A stretch of DNA of 58,247 bases from the NCBI GenBank assembly GCA_945877125.1, contig CAMCQT010000016.1, positions 1 to 58,247 on the forward strand, written 5' to 3'. Shown here in pieces: positions 25,837 to 32,760 of this stretch; the stretch's first letter is position 1; each line of letters opens with the position of its first letter. The translations under genes and the position numbers were made by a program. The stretch is from Candidatus Brevifilum fermentans (lineage in GTDB: Bacteria > Chloroflexota > Anaerolineae > Anaerolineales > Villigracilaceae). Under the pieces are notes generated by a model that saw only the letters and a list, made by a program, of their open reading frames with translations, was not told the origin of the DNA and did not search any database.

Positions 25837-26928
25837 TCACGATGAAGAGATCAAGGGATGTCTCAATTTATGAAAAGCCGCTTGTGCAGGTCTGATGGAA
25901 AGAAGCATAAGTATCGTGATTAATATGGCGGATGTGAGACACCAGGCACAGGTGGCGCCGATGACAAACGGTTCGAGGAAGGTCAGGTAAATCGAGAAGA
26001 GCACGCCGAAGACTGCCATGCCAAACATGGATAGATTTGCTAAATCCACAATTTTTTTGCCTTTGGTGTAGCGGGCGGTCAGCCAGGCGACCATGATCGC
26101 CACATAGCCAGCCAGTCCCATCACGCCGATGGGGAGGATTCCAAACAGGCGGGCGTATTCACTTTGCTGGACGGTGTTGCAGTCGCCGACGGGTCCGCAG
26201 ACGGCTGCCACTTGCGCGGTTTCAACGTAAGCCAGATAGCCCGCCACGCCAAAGCCGACGACACACAAAGCGGGGATGATCCAATCGCGGTTATTTTTGG
26301 CGACATTCGCTTTTGTTTTCTTTTTCTTTTGTTGAAATTGAAGGGTTGTCCACAAGACTGCGCCAATCATGCCTGCCAGCACAATCACCGCCAGGGTGTT
26401 GCCTGATTTGTCCTGATCAAATTTCTGCTGCCATGTCAGACTGGTGGATGTTTCTGGCAGGGCAGGACCAGCCGTCGGCGCGGTTTGTTGCGCGGGGTCT
26501 TCCACTGCCGCCATTGCTTCGCGCAAGCCGGGGATGTCGGGGAAATCCACGCCGCCTTGAGTCAAATAGGTTTCGATCATGCCTGGCAGTTGTTCGGGAA
26601 TATCCGCCGAGCCCATTAAATATTTATCTCCGATGACGAGGAAAGGCACGCCGGCTTCTTTCAAGTTGAATTGGTCGAGGGAGGCGAGAAAGAGCGTTTG
26701 ACCTTGTGTCTCGGTGACATTGACGCCGATGATTTGAAGTTGATCGCCGTATTTTTGAATCAAGGGCGGCAGGGTTTCGTTGATGACTTGCTCGCAGTGC
26801 GGGCAGGTCGGCGAGTAAAACAAGACAGCCCGCACCACTGGCAGATCTGTCTGCGCGTGGGCGCTGGTGAGTGGAGCGGCGAGCAAAACAAAAAGCAGGA
26901 TGGCAATGGTAAAGATGTGTCGTTTCAT
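25837..26928 (-). CDS. Thioredoxin-VKOR fusion, extracytoplasmic disulfide-forming system
   Basis: The 363-residue protein has a signal peptide, then a thioredoxin-like domain with CPHC (about 43-46). A Pro/Thr linker leads to a membrane-bound vitamin K epoxide reductase domain with the CGPVGDC loop pair (about 239-245) and the CAWC redox motif near residue 332. VKOR passes electrons from newly made disulfides to quinone. The domain order here is Trx first and VKOR second. It fits a cell that exports disulfide-containing proteins. Confidence 0.88.
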   Translation of the reverse strand: MKRHIFTIAILLFVLLAAPLTSAHAQTDLPVVRAVLFYSPTCPHCEQVINETLPPLIQKYGDQLQIIGVNVTETQGQTLFLASLDQFNLKEAGVPFLVIGDKYLMGSADIPEQLPGMIETYLTQGGVDFPDIPGLREAMAAVEDPAQQTAPTAGPALPETSTSLTWQQKFDQDKSGNTLAVIVLAGMIGAVLWTTLQFQQKKKKTKANVAKNNRDWIIPALCVVGFGVAGYLAYVETAQVAAVCGPVGDCNTVQQSEYARLFGILPIGVMGLAGYVAIMVAWLTARYTKGKKIVDLANLSMFGMAVFGVLFSIYLTFLEPFVIGATCAWCLTSAILITILMLLSIRPAQAAFHKLRHPLISSS

Positions 26929-27022
26929 TTGTAACTCCGTGTTTCGTACCAGCCTGCGCGGACGTCTGTCCGCAGGTCGAAATCTGGCACGTATCTTTTT
27001 TCAAGATAAATTACTACGAAAA

Positions 27023-27080
27023 GATTAGCGCAAATTCGTGAAGATTAGCGGACTCTATTAAGATTTGCGTAAGTCCTATT
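27023..27080. repeat. Interspersed GATTAGCG repeat, copy 1
   Basis: GATTAGCGCAAATTCGTGAA followed by GATTAGCGGAC (27023-27053) and TGCGTAAGTCCT slightly downstream are found again at 55265-55319 with two substitutions. It fills the space upstream of the Trx-VKOR gene. No gene. Confidence 0.6.
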
Positions 27081-27083
27081 ATA

Positions 27084-27145
27084 ACGAATACTCCCCAGAC
27101 ACATCCTGCGTCTGGGGAGTATTCGTCTCCACCACTTGGGGAGAG
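27084..27145. repeat. Hairpin repeat, ACTCCCCAG family, copy 1
   Basis: Seventeen-base perfect arms (27084-27100 and 27110-27126) enclose a 9-base loop, followed by CCACTTGGGGAGAG. Related copies are at 27991-28056 and 28559-28620. The 27-kb gap here contains no other feature. Confidence 0.7.
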
Positions 27146-27150
27146 ACGGG

Positions 27151-27531
27151 TCATTGCAGAAATGGAATCGCCCTGACGCTGGTGCAAAACGCAGAGGCTG
27201 ACCCCATCGTCCAGCAGTTGGAGTAAACCAGGATCAGCAGCACAATCACTACGATCACCACGAATCCGCCGACATTGCGAAATAACTTGGAGATTGCCAA
27301 CAGAATAATGGCGCCACCCAACGACACCAACAGGGCAGGGATGCTATAGTTGCTCTCGTTGATCGTGCTGACATTGAACAGCGGGCTGAGGAAGTATCCT
27401 CCTACGAACGCGCCCACGATTCCTACAACAATATCAGCAATCGTGCCCTGCCGACTATTTGTCTTCATAATGAGGCTGGCTAACCAACCGATGAACCCGC
27501 CTGCGATGATCCAGATAATAAAGTTAATCAT
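27151..27531 (-). CDS. GlsB/YeaQ/YmgE-family small membrane protein
   Basis: The 126-residue protein is made of about four hydrophobic helices. It starts MINFIIWIIAGGFIGWLASL with the family's IADIVVGIVGAFVGGYF segment (about 32-48). The family ('transglycosylase-associated') has no proven enzymatic role. The last 40 residues (a fourth helix and a Cys-containing tail ending at the hairpin repeat) are longer than usual, so the natural end may have been altered. Confidence 0.75.
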   Translation of the reverse strand: MINFIIWIIAGGFIGWLASLIMKTNSRQGTIADIVVGIVGAFVGGYFLSPLFNVSTINESNYSIPALLVSLGGAIILLAISKLFRNVGGFVVIVVIVLLILVYSNCWTMGSASAFCTSVRAIPFLQ

Positions 27532-27548
27532 TTTCTTCTCCTGTCAAA

Positions 27549-27902
27549 TTAGCGCTTGCCCGCCGCTTCAAATTGTTCCAGAGCCATCAAAGCTTCGGAA
27601 CCATAGATGGTCGAAGGTCCGCCGCCCATCATTACAGAGACGCCAATCGCCTCGACGATCTCAGGTCTGGTGGCGCCAGCCTGGAGGGCGTCATGCACGT
27701 GATAGGCAATACAGCCGTCGCAGCGGACTGTGATCGCAATCGCCAGCGCGATAAGTTCCTTGGTTTTTGCGCTCAATGCGCCGTCAATCATGGACTGCTT
27801 GTGGAGTTGTCCAAATCCAGCCATTGGTCCAGGAATTTCCTTCCCCAAAGCTCCCATCAGTCCGGTAAGTTGTTCGTAATAGGCGGGGTACTGTTTATCC
27901 AT
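27549..27902 (-). CDS. Carboxymuconolactone decarboxylase/AhpD-like protein
   Basis: The 117-residue helical protein has the AhpD-type redox motif CDGCIAYH (Cys-x-x-Cys...His, about residues 56-63) and KELIALAIAITVRCDGC. Members act as peroxidase partners or decarboxylases. The CxxC-His favours a thiol-disulfide role. The start at 27902 follows AGGAGC and is preferred over an upstream extension. Confidence 0.85.
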   Translation of the reverse strand: MDKQYPAYYEQLTGLMGALGKEIPGPMAGFGQLHKQSMIDGALSAKTKELIALAIAITVRCDGCIAYHVHDALQAGATRPEIVEAIGVSVMMGGGPSTIYGSEALMALEQFEAAGKR

Positions 27903-27990
27903 TTTGTAGCTCCTTTTTAATGATGATGTTTCTGTTAAATTTATGGTGCGGGATCGCACACGCGATGCCCGAACCTGATTTCATCATACA

Positions 27991-28056
27991 GCGAACACTC
28001 CCCAGCCGCATCCATCGGCTGGGGAGTGTTCGCCTCCGCCACTTGGGGGAGGCAGG
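27991..28056. repeat. Hairpin repeat, ACTCCCCAG family, copy 2
   Basis: Eighteen-base perfect arms (27991-28008 and 28016-28033) with a 7-base loop are followed by CCACTTGGGGGAGG. The preceding TTCATCATACA is shared with copy 3. It lies between the AhpD-like gene and the DUF3267 gene. Confidence 0.75.
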
Positions 28057-28069
28057 ATCAGGTAGCACT

Positions 28070-28582
28070 TCACGCTTTCGGCAAGAATACCCGTATGCCA
28101 TCGCGCTCATCCATGACATACGCCGTGACAGAATAGCGAAGCACGATCATCGTGATCCACATATCGCCTACGGCTCCGCTCGCGTTGACAACTCCACAGA
28201 CAGCCAATAAAGCTACCCATGCCGTTCCCTGCAATATCCACATACCCAAAATGGTCAGCACACTGATGAAAACAAATGGTGCAAGCGCGATGACGACATA
28301 GTTGTTTCGGCGATAGGCATACCCAGGAGACGTGGCATAGAACATCAGTCCTTTCCAGATAATTCCATATTTTGGTTTTGCTCCAAACATCTGCATTGCC
28401 AAACCGTGCGTCAACTCATGCAAAATGAATGTCAGCACAATCCCTGCGACAGCCAGACCCATTTCTCCCAGCCCTACTCTAAAGTTGCCTTCCGATGGCG
28501 CCTGCGTGTTTATTTCAGACACATCATAGGGCTTATAGTAATTGAATTCATCATACAGCGAACACTCCCCAACTGCATCCAT
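28070..28582 (-). CDS. DUF3267-type membrane zincin, 5' end overwritten by a repeat
   Basis: The 170-residue reading frame has the metal motif HELTHG (about residues 55-60) inside a membrane helix, followed by two or three more helices (about 95-150). This matches DUF3267 site-2-protease-like proteins. The first 15 or so codons lie in repeat copy 3 (28559-28620), so the original N-terminus has probably been replaced or the true start is internal. Function unknown, and activity is doubtful. Confidence 0.65.
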   Translation of the reverse strand: MDAVGECSLYDEFNYYKPYDVSEINTQAPSEGNFRVGLGEMGLAVAGIVLTFILHELTHGLAMQMFGAKPKYGIIWKGLMFYATSPGYAYRRNNYVVIALAPFVFISVLTILGMWILQGTAWVALLAVCGVVNASGAVGDMWITMIVLRYSVTAYVMDERDGIRVFLPKA

Positions 28583-28620
28583 CGGCTGGGGAGTGTTAAT
28601 CTCCCCCAGTTGGGGGAGTC
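28559..28620. repeat. Hairpin repeat, ACTCCCCAG family, copy 3
   Basis: AACACTCCCCAACTGC / GGCTGGGGAGTGTT arms, then CTCCCCCAGTTGGGGGAG as a second small hairpin. It overlaps the apparent start of the DUF3267 gene. From 28621 to 28781 I see nothing. Confidence 0.7.
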
Positions 28621-28781
28621 TTAAATGTAATTACTATATTTGCTTATATTCATTCTGCTGAAATAAACCAATACCAGTACATTGAGATTTCTGAAACCCA
28701 TAACTTTCCTTTGCCCTCATCAGATAAGTACAAGTTACAGACAGATTAAATTAAATCCAAAGCAATCCTTGATGTTCATCT

Positions 28782-28830
28782 CTACAATAAATTCACCCCC
28801 AGCTAAAACCTGGGGGTGAATTTATTGTAG
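28782..28830 (-). terminator. Ancestral terminator of tRNA-Asn, now separated from it
   Basis: Two 21-base arms (28782-28802 and 28810-28830) are perfect reverse complements around a 7-base loop. On the minus strand this hairpin lies directly after the 3' tRNA fragment at 28871-28838. Before integration it would have ended the tRNA-Asn transcript. Confidence 0.75.
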
Positions 28831-28834
28831 GGAT

Positions 28835-28871
28835 GGCTCCTGGCCTAGGACTTGAACCTAGAACCTAGCGG
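28835..28871. repeat. attL: 37-bp direct repeat, 3' part of tRNA-Asn
   Basis: These 37 bases are identical to 37827-37863. They cover the tRNA from the 3' strand of the anticodon stem to the discriminator base plus three downstream bases. Only the 3' fragment of the tRNA is here, so it is an attachment scar, not a gene. Confidence 0.92.
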
Positions 28872-28894
28872 ACAGGGGGGTTAGTCCTATTGGA

Positions 28895-29605
28895 CTATGA
28901 TTTTGTGTTTGTGAATTTTGCTTTACTGTTTTTATAACACTCAATACAGATGGGTTTGTTTAGTGTTGATTCATTATCTTTTCCACATGAGTGACAGTAT
29001 TTTTCTTGGTAAGTAGGGTTTTCGTATTTTTTCCAAATTTTGTAGCAGTCGGTGCAGTATGGTATTGATGGGTTTAGGGGAATTTCTTTTTTACAGCGAA
29101 TACAAAAACCTTTTTCATTATTATTTATTTTATCTGTTGATTTGGTTTCAGATTCTATAATTTTTTCAATGGATAATCTTACTTCGTCGCTAATTCGGAT
29201 TAGGCGGCGTGCTTCGTTATAAACATCATCGTACAACTGTTTATCTTCTGTTTTTGAAATATGTATTCCCATTTCTTGATTATTTATTTGGGAGAATTCA
29301 TACAGGTTCATTGAAGTGACGATTGCTTCTTCTTCGTTTAGATAACATTTAGCGTGCAAATTTTCGCAAAAAGAGGTTCGGACGGATTTTAGAGATTTTA
29401 GCCAGTTGATCTCATCGGGTTGTAGTTCGTTTTTTCCGTATACAACACGAATGTCAATTTTCATCCTATCTTTGTCATCTAATGATTGGCGTATTTTTTC
29501 GCTTATTTTTAGATATGGAGATATTAGAATTATTGTGTCTTTTGCATTATTTAGTAATTGTTGTAGATGATAAGAAACTCCTGTTGTATCTAGAAATTTA
29601 GTCAC
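28895..29605 (-). CDS. PLD-like (HKD) nuclease with two zinc ribbons
   Basis: The 236-residue protein has a single phospholipase-D half-site: ENLHAKCYLNEEEAIVTSMN (His84, Lys86, Asn100), so it would work as a dimer. A helical stretch follows, then two CxxC...CxxC zinc ribbons (Cys168/171/184/187 and 204/207/220/223). PLD nucleases of this style cut DNA or RNA. It is co-transcribed with the repressor 15 bases upstream and expressed from the lysogeny side. A superinfection-exclusion or defence role is my inference. The GTG start is weakly supported. It ends 23 bases from attL. Confidence 0.75.
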   Translation of the reverse strand: MTKFLDTTGVSYHLQQLLNNAKDTIILISPYLKISEKIRQSLDDKDRMKIDIRVVYGKNELQPDEINWLKSLKSVRTSFCENLHAKCYLNEEEAIVTSMNLYEFSQINNQEMGIHISKTEDKQLYDDVYNEARRLIRISDEVRLSIEKIIESETKSTDKINNNEKGFCIRCKKEIPLNPSIPYCTDCYKIWKKYENPTYQEKYCHSCGKDNESTLNKPICIECYKNSKAKFTNTKS

Positions 29606-29620
29606 TATTTTGCTCCCGTA

Positions 29621-29986
29621 TCATGATGATTTTTGTTTTATTTTTTTTGAATTCTTTAGTTGTTTTATGTGTTCTATAAGTTCGTATTTTTGAAGTATTG
29701 GCAAATCTTCGAATAGTTCTATTAGTTCTTTTTCAATTCCCGATAATGTTTTGATTGCGTTGTCGGGATAAAAATCTGTAATTGATTTGTCGTAATGGTC
29801 TGCGATTGTTACAAGTATAGAAGCATTGATTGCTGTTTTTCCTCTTTCCATATCCGAGATTGCTACTCTGGATTTTTTTAGTTTTTTAGCCAAATCTTCT
29901 TGGCTTTCATTTGCGTTTATGCGTGCATCTAGAATTTGTTTTCTGATATGTTTGTTGATTGTGTTATCGTCTTGATTTTTCGGCAT
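29621..29986 (-). CDS. XRE-family phage repressor
   Basis: The 121-residue protein has a classic helix-turn-helix (NESQEDLAKKLKKSRVAISD, about residues 24-43; MERGKTAINA follows) and a basic helical tail. It is divergent from the structural genes, with a strong promoter for the latter in the 125-base gap. This is the layout of a cI/immunity repressor. ATG at 29986 is chosen; a GTG three codons earlier is possible. Confidence 0.85.
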   Translation of the reverse strand: MPKNQDDNTINKHIRKQILDARINANESQEDLAKKLKKSRVAISDMERGKTAINASILVTIADHYDKSITDFYPDNAIKTLSGIEKELIELFEDLPILQKYELIEHIKQLKNSKKIKQKSS

Positions 29987-30037
29987 TTTTTTCACTTTTC
30001 AATCTTGTTAGCTTTAGAATTTTAGCATGTTTTACTC

Positions 30038-30065
30038 TTGACAATACGTTGGTTATACATACAAT
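30038..30065 (+). promoter_or_regulatory. Strong sigma-70-type promoter for the phage structural operon
   Basis: TTGACA (30038-30043), 16 bases, TACAAT (30060-30065) lies 47 bases before the first plus-strand gene and just outside the repressor gene. This is the expected target of the XRE repressor. CCGAC appears twice just downstream (about 30078 and 30091) and could be part of an operator. Confidence 0.7.
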
Positions 30066-30111
30066 AGTAAGAAATTCCGACGTAAGAAAAACCGACACAA
30101 AAGGACTTTCA

Positions 30112-30357
30112 ATGTTTACGTTACAAGATGCTATTCAGGCTTTAATTGATTTGGGAGTTTTTCCCGTGATCGCAGTAATTGGAACTTCTTTTATTGCGTA
30201 TAAACTTTTTAGCCTTTTCGCCCGTGGCGATAATGGCGGTGACTCTTGGGGTAACGATTCCGTTGGTGGTATTTGGGATGCTAACGCTAAAAAATATTAT
30301 TACGGTGAGAGAGAAGATTTAGATAGTATGTATGGCAATGATAGCTGGAATCGTTAG
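30112..30357 (+). CDS. Small membrane protein with coat-like N-terminus
   Basis: The 81-residue protein starts MFTLQDAIQALIDLGVFPVI and has one membrane helix (about 12-35), followed by a Gly/Asp/Asn-rich hydrophilic tail with several Trp and Tyr. The first 30 residues align by eye with the 37-residue coat candidate at 31069-31182 (ADAV.TLTSLGVLPVI). It may be a minor coat protein or a tailed paralogue of the major coat. ATG with AAAGGA upstream. No database family recognised. Confidence 0.7.
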   Translation: MFTLQDAIQALIDLGVFPVIAVIGTSFIAYKLFSLFARGDNGGDSWGNDSVGGIWDANAKKYYYGEREDLDSMYGNDSWNR

Positions 30358-30384
30358 TCAAAAGCTAAAAAAGGAATTTGACAC

Positions 30385-30570
30385 ATGGCTTTTGAAATTT
30401 TGCAAGTTCAATCTAAATTGTGTGAACGTCAGCATATGCTTTTTTATGATGTTCAATTTTCACAACATGAATATTTTACTTATGGCGTTGATGGTCATCG
30501 TCTCGGTCGCAAGTATACAAAGGTTCTTATTGTTGCTCGTCTTGATTGGGTTTGTTTGGGAGAGTTGTAA
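30385..30570 (+). CDS. Small phage protein of unknown function (61 aa)
   Basis: AAAGGA precedes the ATG. The product is hydrophilic (QVQSKLCERQHMLFYDVQFS early; LGRKYTKVLIVARLDWVCLG late) with no membrane segment or known motif. Its stop is directly followed by the ATG of the next gene, so they are coupled. It could be a regulatory or DNA-binding protein in the position where filamentous phages encode small replication proteins. Confidence 0.6.
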   Translation: MAFEILQVQSKLCERQHMLFYDVQFSQHEYFTYGVDGHRLGRKYTKVLIVARLDWVCLGEL

Positions 30571-30654
30571 ATGATTGAAATTTTTACTTTTCGTGAGGTT
30601 GTGATTTTAGTCGGTGCAATGTCTGCGTTTTTGGTTTGGGCTTTATCTCGGTGA
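30571..30654 (+). CDS. 27-residue membrane peptide, candidate minor coat protein
   Basis: MIEIFTFREVVILVGAMSAF then LVWALSR: a short acidic N-end, one membrane helix and a basic end. Length and layout recall the tip proteins pVII/pIX of Ff phages (about 32-33 residues). Start follows the previous stop with no gap. Too short for standard gene callers. Confidence 0.55.
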   Translation: MIEIFTFREVVILVGAMSAFLVWALSR

Positions 30655-30734
30655 TCTGCGGAAAATTCTCCGCTTAACTGCTCCCGTTGTGCCTGGAACG
30701 GGTATGCAAAATCTAACAGGTTTGGAGTTTTATC

Positions 30735-30974
30735 ATGATAAAGATTTCTGGCGCGTATCGAATCCAAAGCGTTTACATGGCTGAAAAAGCGGCCTACTTG
30801 ACAATCAAGGATAAGGCTGACGGTTCGATTTGTAAGGTTGCTTTTGAATTGCCTCTCGTGAAAGCAATCGTTGATGATGCCCTTGTCCAGCTTGACGGTG
30901 TGCTTCTCTCCCGTGTGTACAGTAATAATGTTGGCTTGACTTTCGCGGGTGATGTGAAGTCACTCGAAAAGTAG
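30735..30974 (+). CDS. 79-residue protein, possible ssDNA-binding (gV-like)
   Basis: Predicted mostly beta with alternating hydrophobic residues (AAYLTIKDKADGSICKVAFE; VGLTFAGD), no membrane helix. Its size and its place just before the coat gene match the gene V ssDNA-binding protein of filamentous phages. I see no diagnostic motif, so this is positional inference. A 94-base gap with weak hairpins separates it from the coat candidate. Confidence 0.55.
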   Translation: MIKISGAYRIQSVYMAEKAAYLTIKDKADGSICKVAFELPLVKAIVDDALVQLDGVLLSRVYSNNVGLTFAGDVKSLEK

Positions 30975-31068
30975 ATCATCTTTACGGGTAGGCGAGCCCT
31001 TCGCACGGTCGATAAATTCCGCCCTCGGTTGGTAATTTCAACAAGTTTTATAAAAGGAGAAACCACAA

Positions 31069-31182
31069 ATGACTATTGCTGATGCTGTCGCGACACTCAC
31101 CTCTCTCGGTGTTTTGCCCGTGATTACCGTTGTAGCTACTGCCGGCGTTGCCGCGTATCTCTACAACCGCTTCAAACGCTAA
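31069..31182 (+). CDS. Candidate major coat protein (37 aa)
   Basis: AAAGGAGAAA leads to an ATG encoding MTIADAVATLTSLGVLPVIT, then an Ala/Val-rich membrane helix, ending YLYNRFKR. Short, alpha-helical, mildly acidic at the start and basic at the end: the charge pattern of filamentous-phage coat proteins, whose basic tail faces the ssDNA. Like Pf3 coat it has no cleavable leader. It has the best ribosome-binding site in the element and is followed by a strong terminator, as gene VIII is in Ff phages. Too short for routine annotation. Confidence 0.75.
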   Translation: MTIADAVATLTSLGVLPVITVVATAGVAAYLYNRFKR

Positions 31183-31208
31183 TTCTTGCGTGTCGTGTTT
31201 TTCCTGAA

Positions 31209-31245
31209 ACCCCATCCTGCACTATCGGGGATGGGGTATTTTTTT
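31209..31245 (+). terminator. Terminator after the coat gene
   Basis: ACCCCATCC / GGATGGGGT (9-bp perfect stem, 11-base loop) followed by ATTTTTTT. It lies 26 bases after the coat candidate's stop. It would allow high coat expression with partial read-through to the pIII/Zot genes. Confidence 0.85.
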
Positions 31246-31256
31246 GAGGTGATTGT

Positions 31257-31373
31257 ATGCTAATAGCGGCCATTGAGATATTGAAACAGTTGAATATATG
31301 GAACGCCGTTCAAGCCACTATTGTTATTTTGGGTGCTTGGTGGCTTTACCAAAATTTTACGGATAGGATGTGA
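31257..31373 (+). CDS. 38-residue membrane peptide
   Basis: MLIAAIEILKQLNIWNAVQA, then TIVILGAWWLYQNFTDRM: one membrane helix with a short amphipathic N-terminal part. GAGGTGATT precedes the ATG. Probably a minor virion or assembly protein in the position of pVI/pIX-type genes. No family recognised. Confidence 0.55.
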   Translation: MLIAAIEILKQLNIWNAVQATIVILGAWWLYQNFTDRM

Positions 31374-31376
31374 CAT

Positions 31377-31574
31377 GTGGATTATACGCAGTTTATTTTT
31401 CCGGCTTATTTCGTTACTCTCATGTTTGCGGGTGCGTTTCAACATAAATTTTCTCGTGTCGTCGTTCCGGCTGCGCTTGGTCTCGTTGCGGTATACCCGT
31501 CTGCTATTATGGGCGGTTTTATTATGCTTTTTTTTATCCCCGCTCTTCTTATCTCCGGTTTCGGCTCTGAATAA
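31377..31574 (+). CDS. 65-residue membrane protein
   Basis: GTG start three bases after the previous stop. Two membrane helices (about 5-22 and 28-62) joined by a basic HKFSR loop. The codon usage reads more naturally in this frame than in the overlapping Arg/Leu-rich alternative frame. The 3' half overlaps the signal-peptide region of the pIII-like gene in another frame. Function unknown; virion tip or assembly protein likely. Confidence 0.55.
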   Translation: MDYTQFIFPAYFVTLMFAGAFQHKFSRVVVPAALGLVAVYPSAIMGGFIMLFFIPALLISGFGSE

Positions 31575-32661
31575 ATTACAAGTAACTGTGACTTCAACTT
31601 TTCAGGCTTTATTTCCGACTGCAACGGCGCAACCTACAAAAGACCTTACGTGTACCGGTGAACAACCTGTAGGTTGGGGTACCGTTACGCCCGATGGATA
31701 TTGGGCTAATCAGTGTGTCGCTTGTCTTACTCCAATTGGAGCAACTGGTACACCTTTACCAGTGTCTACTTTTATGATTCCGCTTACACAAACTCAGGTT
31801 GCTTTTGATAATCTTACTGCAACCGTTACCCCTTCTCCTACTGTAACTTATACTCCTGCGCCTTTTGTATCTCCTACTGCCTCGCCTATTCCTGAGGGCG
31901 GTATGGGTTGTATTCAAGATGCTAATTCTATTTGTACCAGTTTGGATGGTGGTAAACATCTGCATTGGGAATGGGATTTATATAATAATGATTATCATCC
32001 TGCCGTCATTCTTCGCTATGCATTACCTTCTTATTCTTGGGTAGGTCGTACTGGTCGTCTCATTGTCAATGGTCAGGTTTCTATTTTAGATGATTCTAAT
32101 ATTCTCAATAATTATGAGAAGAAATATCGATATTTATCGAACGGTATTTCTGAACAGTGGGATATTACTGTTAGCGGGGATACGTACGATCTTTTTATTG
32201 ATACCCCAGCAACTTTTCTTGGTACTTATTATTTGACGGTTGCATTACAGTTTTATAACGAATATGCGGATTATGCGAGTGCAAAGGGGTTCGCTGATCT
32301 TTACGCTCCTTATGTTTCTGTTCCTTTGCCTTCTCCTAGTCCTACTCCAACATTAACGCCATCCGGCGCTTATTGTGCATCTGTCGTTCCAGCATCTGAT
32401 TTATCAGATAACGGATTTTTATTGCCTGTGCCTGGTCTCGGTGCTCTTACGTGTCCTATTGATTTTCCTAGTGGGGTTATACCTCTCTATGGTCTTGCGG
32501 AACGTTGGGGTATTGGTGATTTACAAATATCTCCTGTAAAAATTTGTGTACAAGAGATCACTTTTGGGCATCTTTTATATTACGGTCTTGATTTTGACCT
32601 TGATTATATTTCTTACATCATAGCGGCTGCCGCAATTTTGCGGATGATTTTGAGGTCATAA
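31486..32661 (+). CDS. pIII-like extracellular, membrane-anchored virion protein
   Basis: About 391 residues from a TTG start (another TTG lies three codons earlier). It begins with a signal peptide (RYTR, then a hydrophobic core ending FLSPVSA), continues with two Cys-containing domains separated by Pro/Ser/Thr linkers (VTPSPTVTYTPAPFVSPTAS and PLPSPSPTPTLTPSG) and ends with a hydrophobic anchor (YISYIIAAAAILRMILRS). This is the plan of pIII adsorption proteins: secreted domains, flexible linkers, C-terminal membrane anchor, directly upstream of the Zot gene. Sequence similarity to known pIII is not visible. The start is uncertain because of overlap with the 65-residue gene. Confidence 0.65.
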   Translation: MRYTRLLLWAVLLCFFLSPLFLSPVSALNKLQVTVTSTFQALFPTATAQPTKDLTCTGEQPVGWGTVTPDGYWANQCVACLTPIGATGTPLPVSTFMIPLTQTQVAFDNLTATVTPSPTVTYTPAPFVSPTASPIPEGGMGCIQDANSICTSLDGGKHLHWEWDLYNNDYHPAVILRYALPSYSWVGRTGRLIVNGQVSILDDSNILNNYEKKYRYLSNGISEQWDITVSGDTYDLFIDTPATFLGTYYLTVALQFYNEYADYASAKGFADLYAPYVSVPLPSPSPTPTLTPSGAYCASVVPASDLSDNGFLLPVPGLGALTCPIDFPSGVIPLYGLAERWGIGDLQISPVKICVQEITFGHLLYYGLDFDLDYISYIIAAAAILRMILRS

Positions 32662-32760
32662 ATGTCTCTTATTATTTATATGAACCCTGATTTAGTCTCT
32701 GCGCTTGGTATCTGGCTGTTGGTGGTACTGGTCAAGAGCCTGATCGAATTTATCCCATGA
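32662..32760 (+). CDS. 32-residue membrane peptide between pIII-like and Zot genes
   Basis: The ATG follows the previous stop without gap and the stop overlaps the Zot ATG (ATGA), so the three are translationally coupled. MSLIIYMNPDLVSALGIWLL then VVLVKSLIEFIP: one membrane helix. Position is that of gene VI in Ff phages. Too short for standard callers. Confidence 0.55.
   Translation: MSLIIYMNPDLVSALGIWLLVVLVKSLIEFIP

Noticed and set aside
27084-28620. CRISPR array
   Set aside because: The three repeats are irregularly spaced by whole genes, are hairpins, and have no spacers or cas genes.
28838-28871. Second tRNA-Asn gene
   Set aside because: Only the 3' 34 bases of the tRNA are present; the 5' half is replaced by unrelated sequence. 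It is the attL scar.
31321-31485. Longer N-terminus for the pIII-like protein
   Set aside because: Residues upstream are Arg/Leu/Ser-rich without a sensible secretion signal order and overlap two better small genes.
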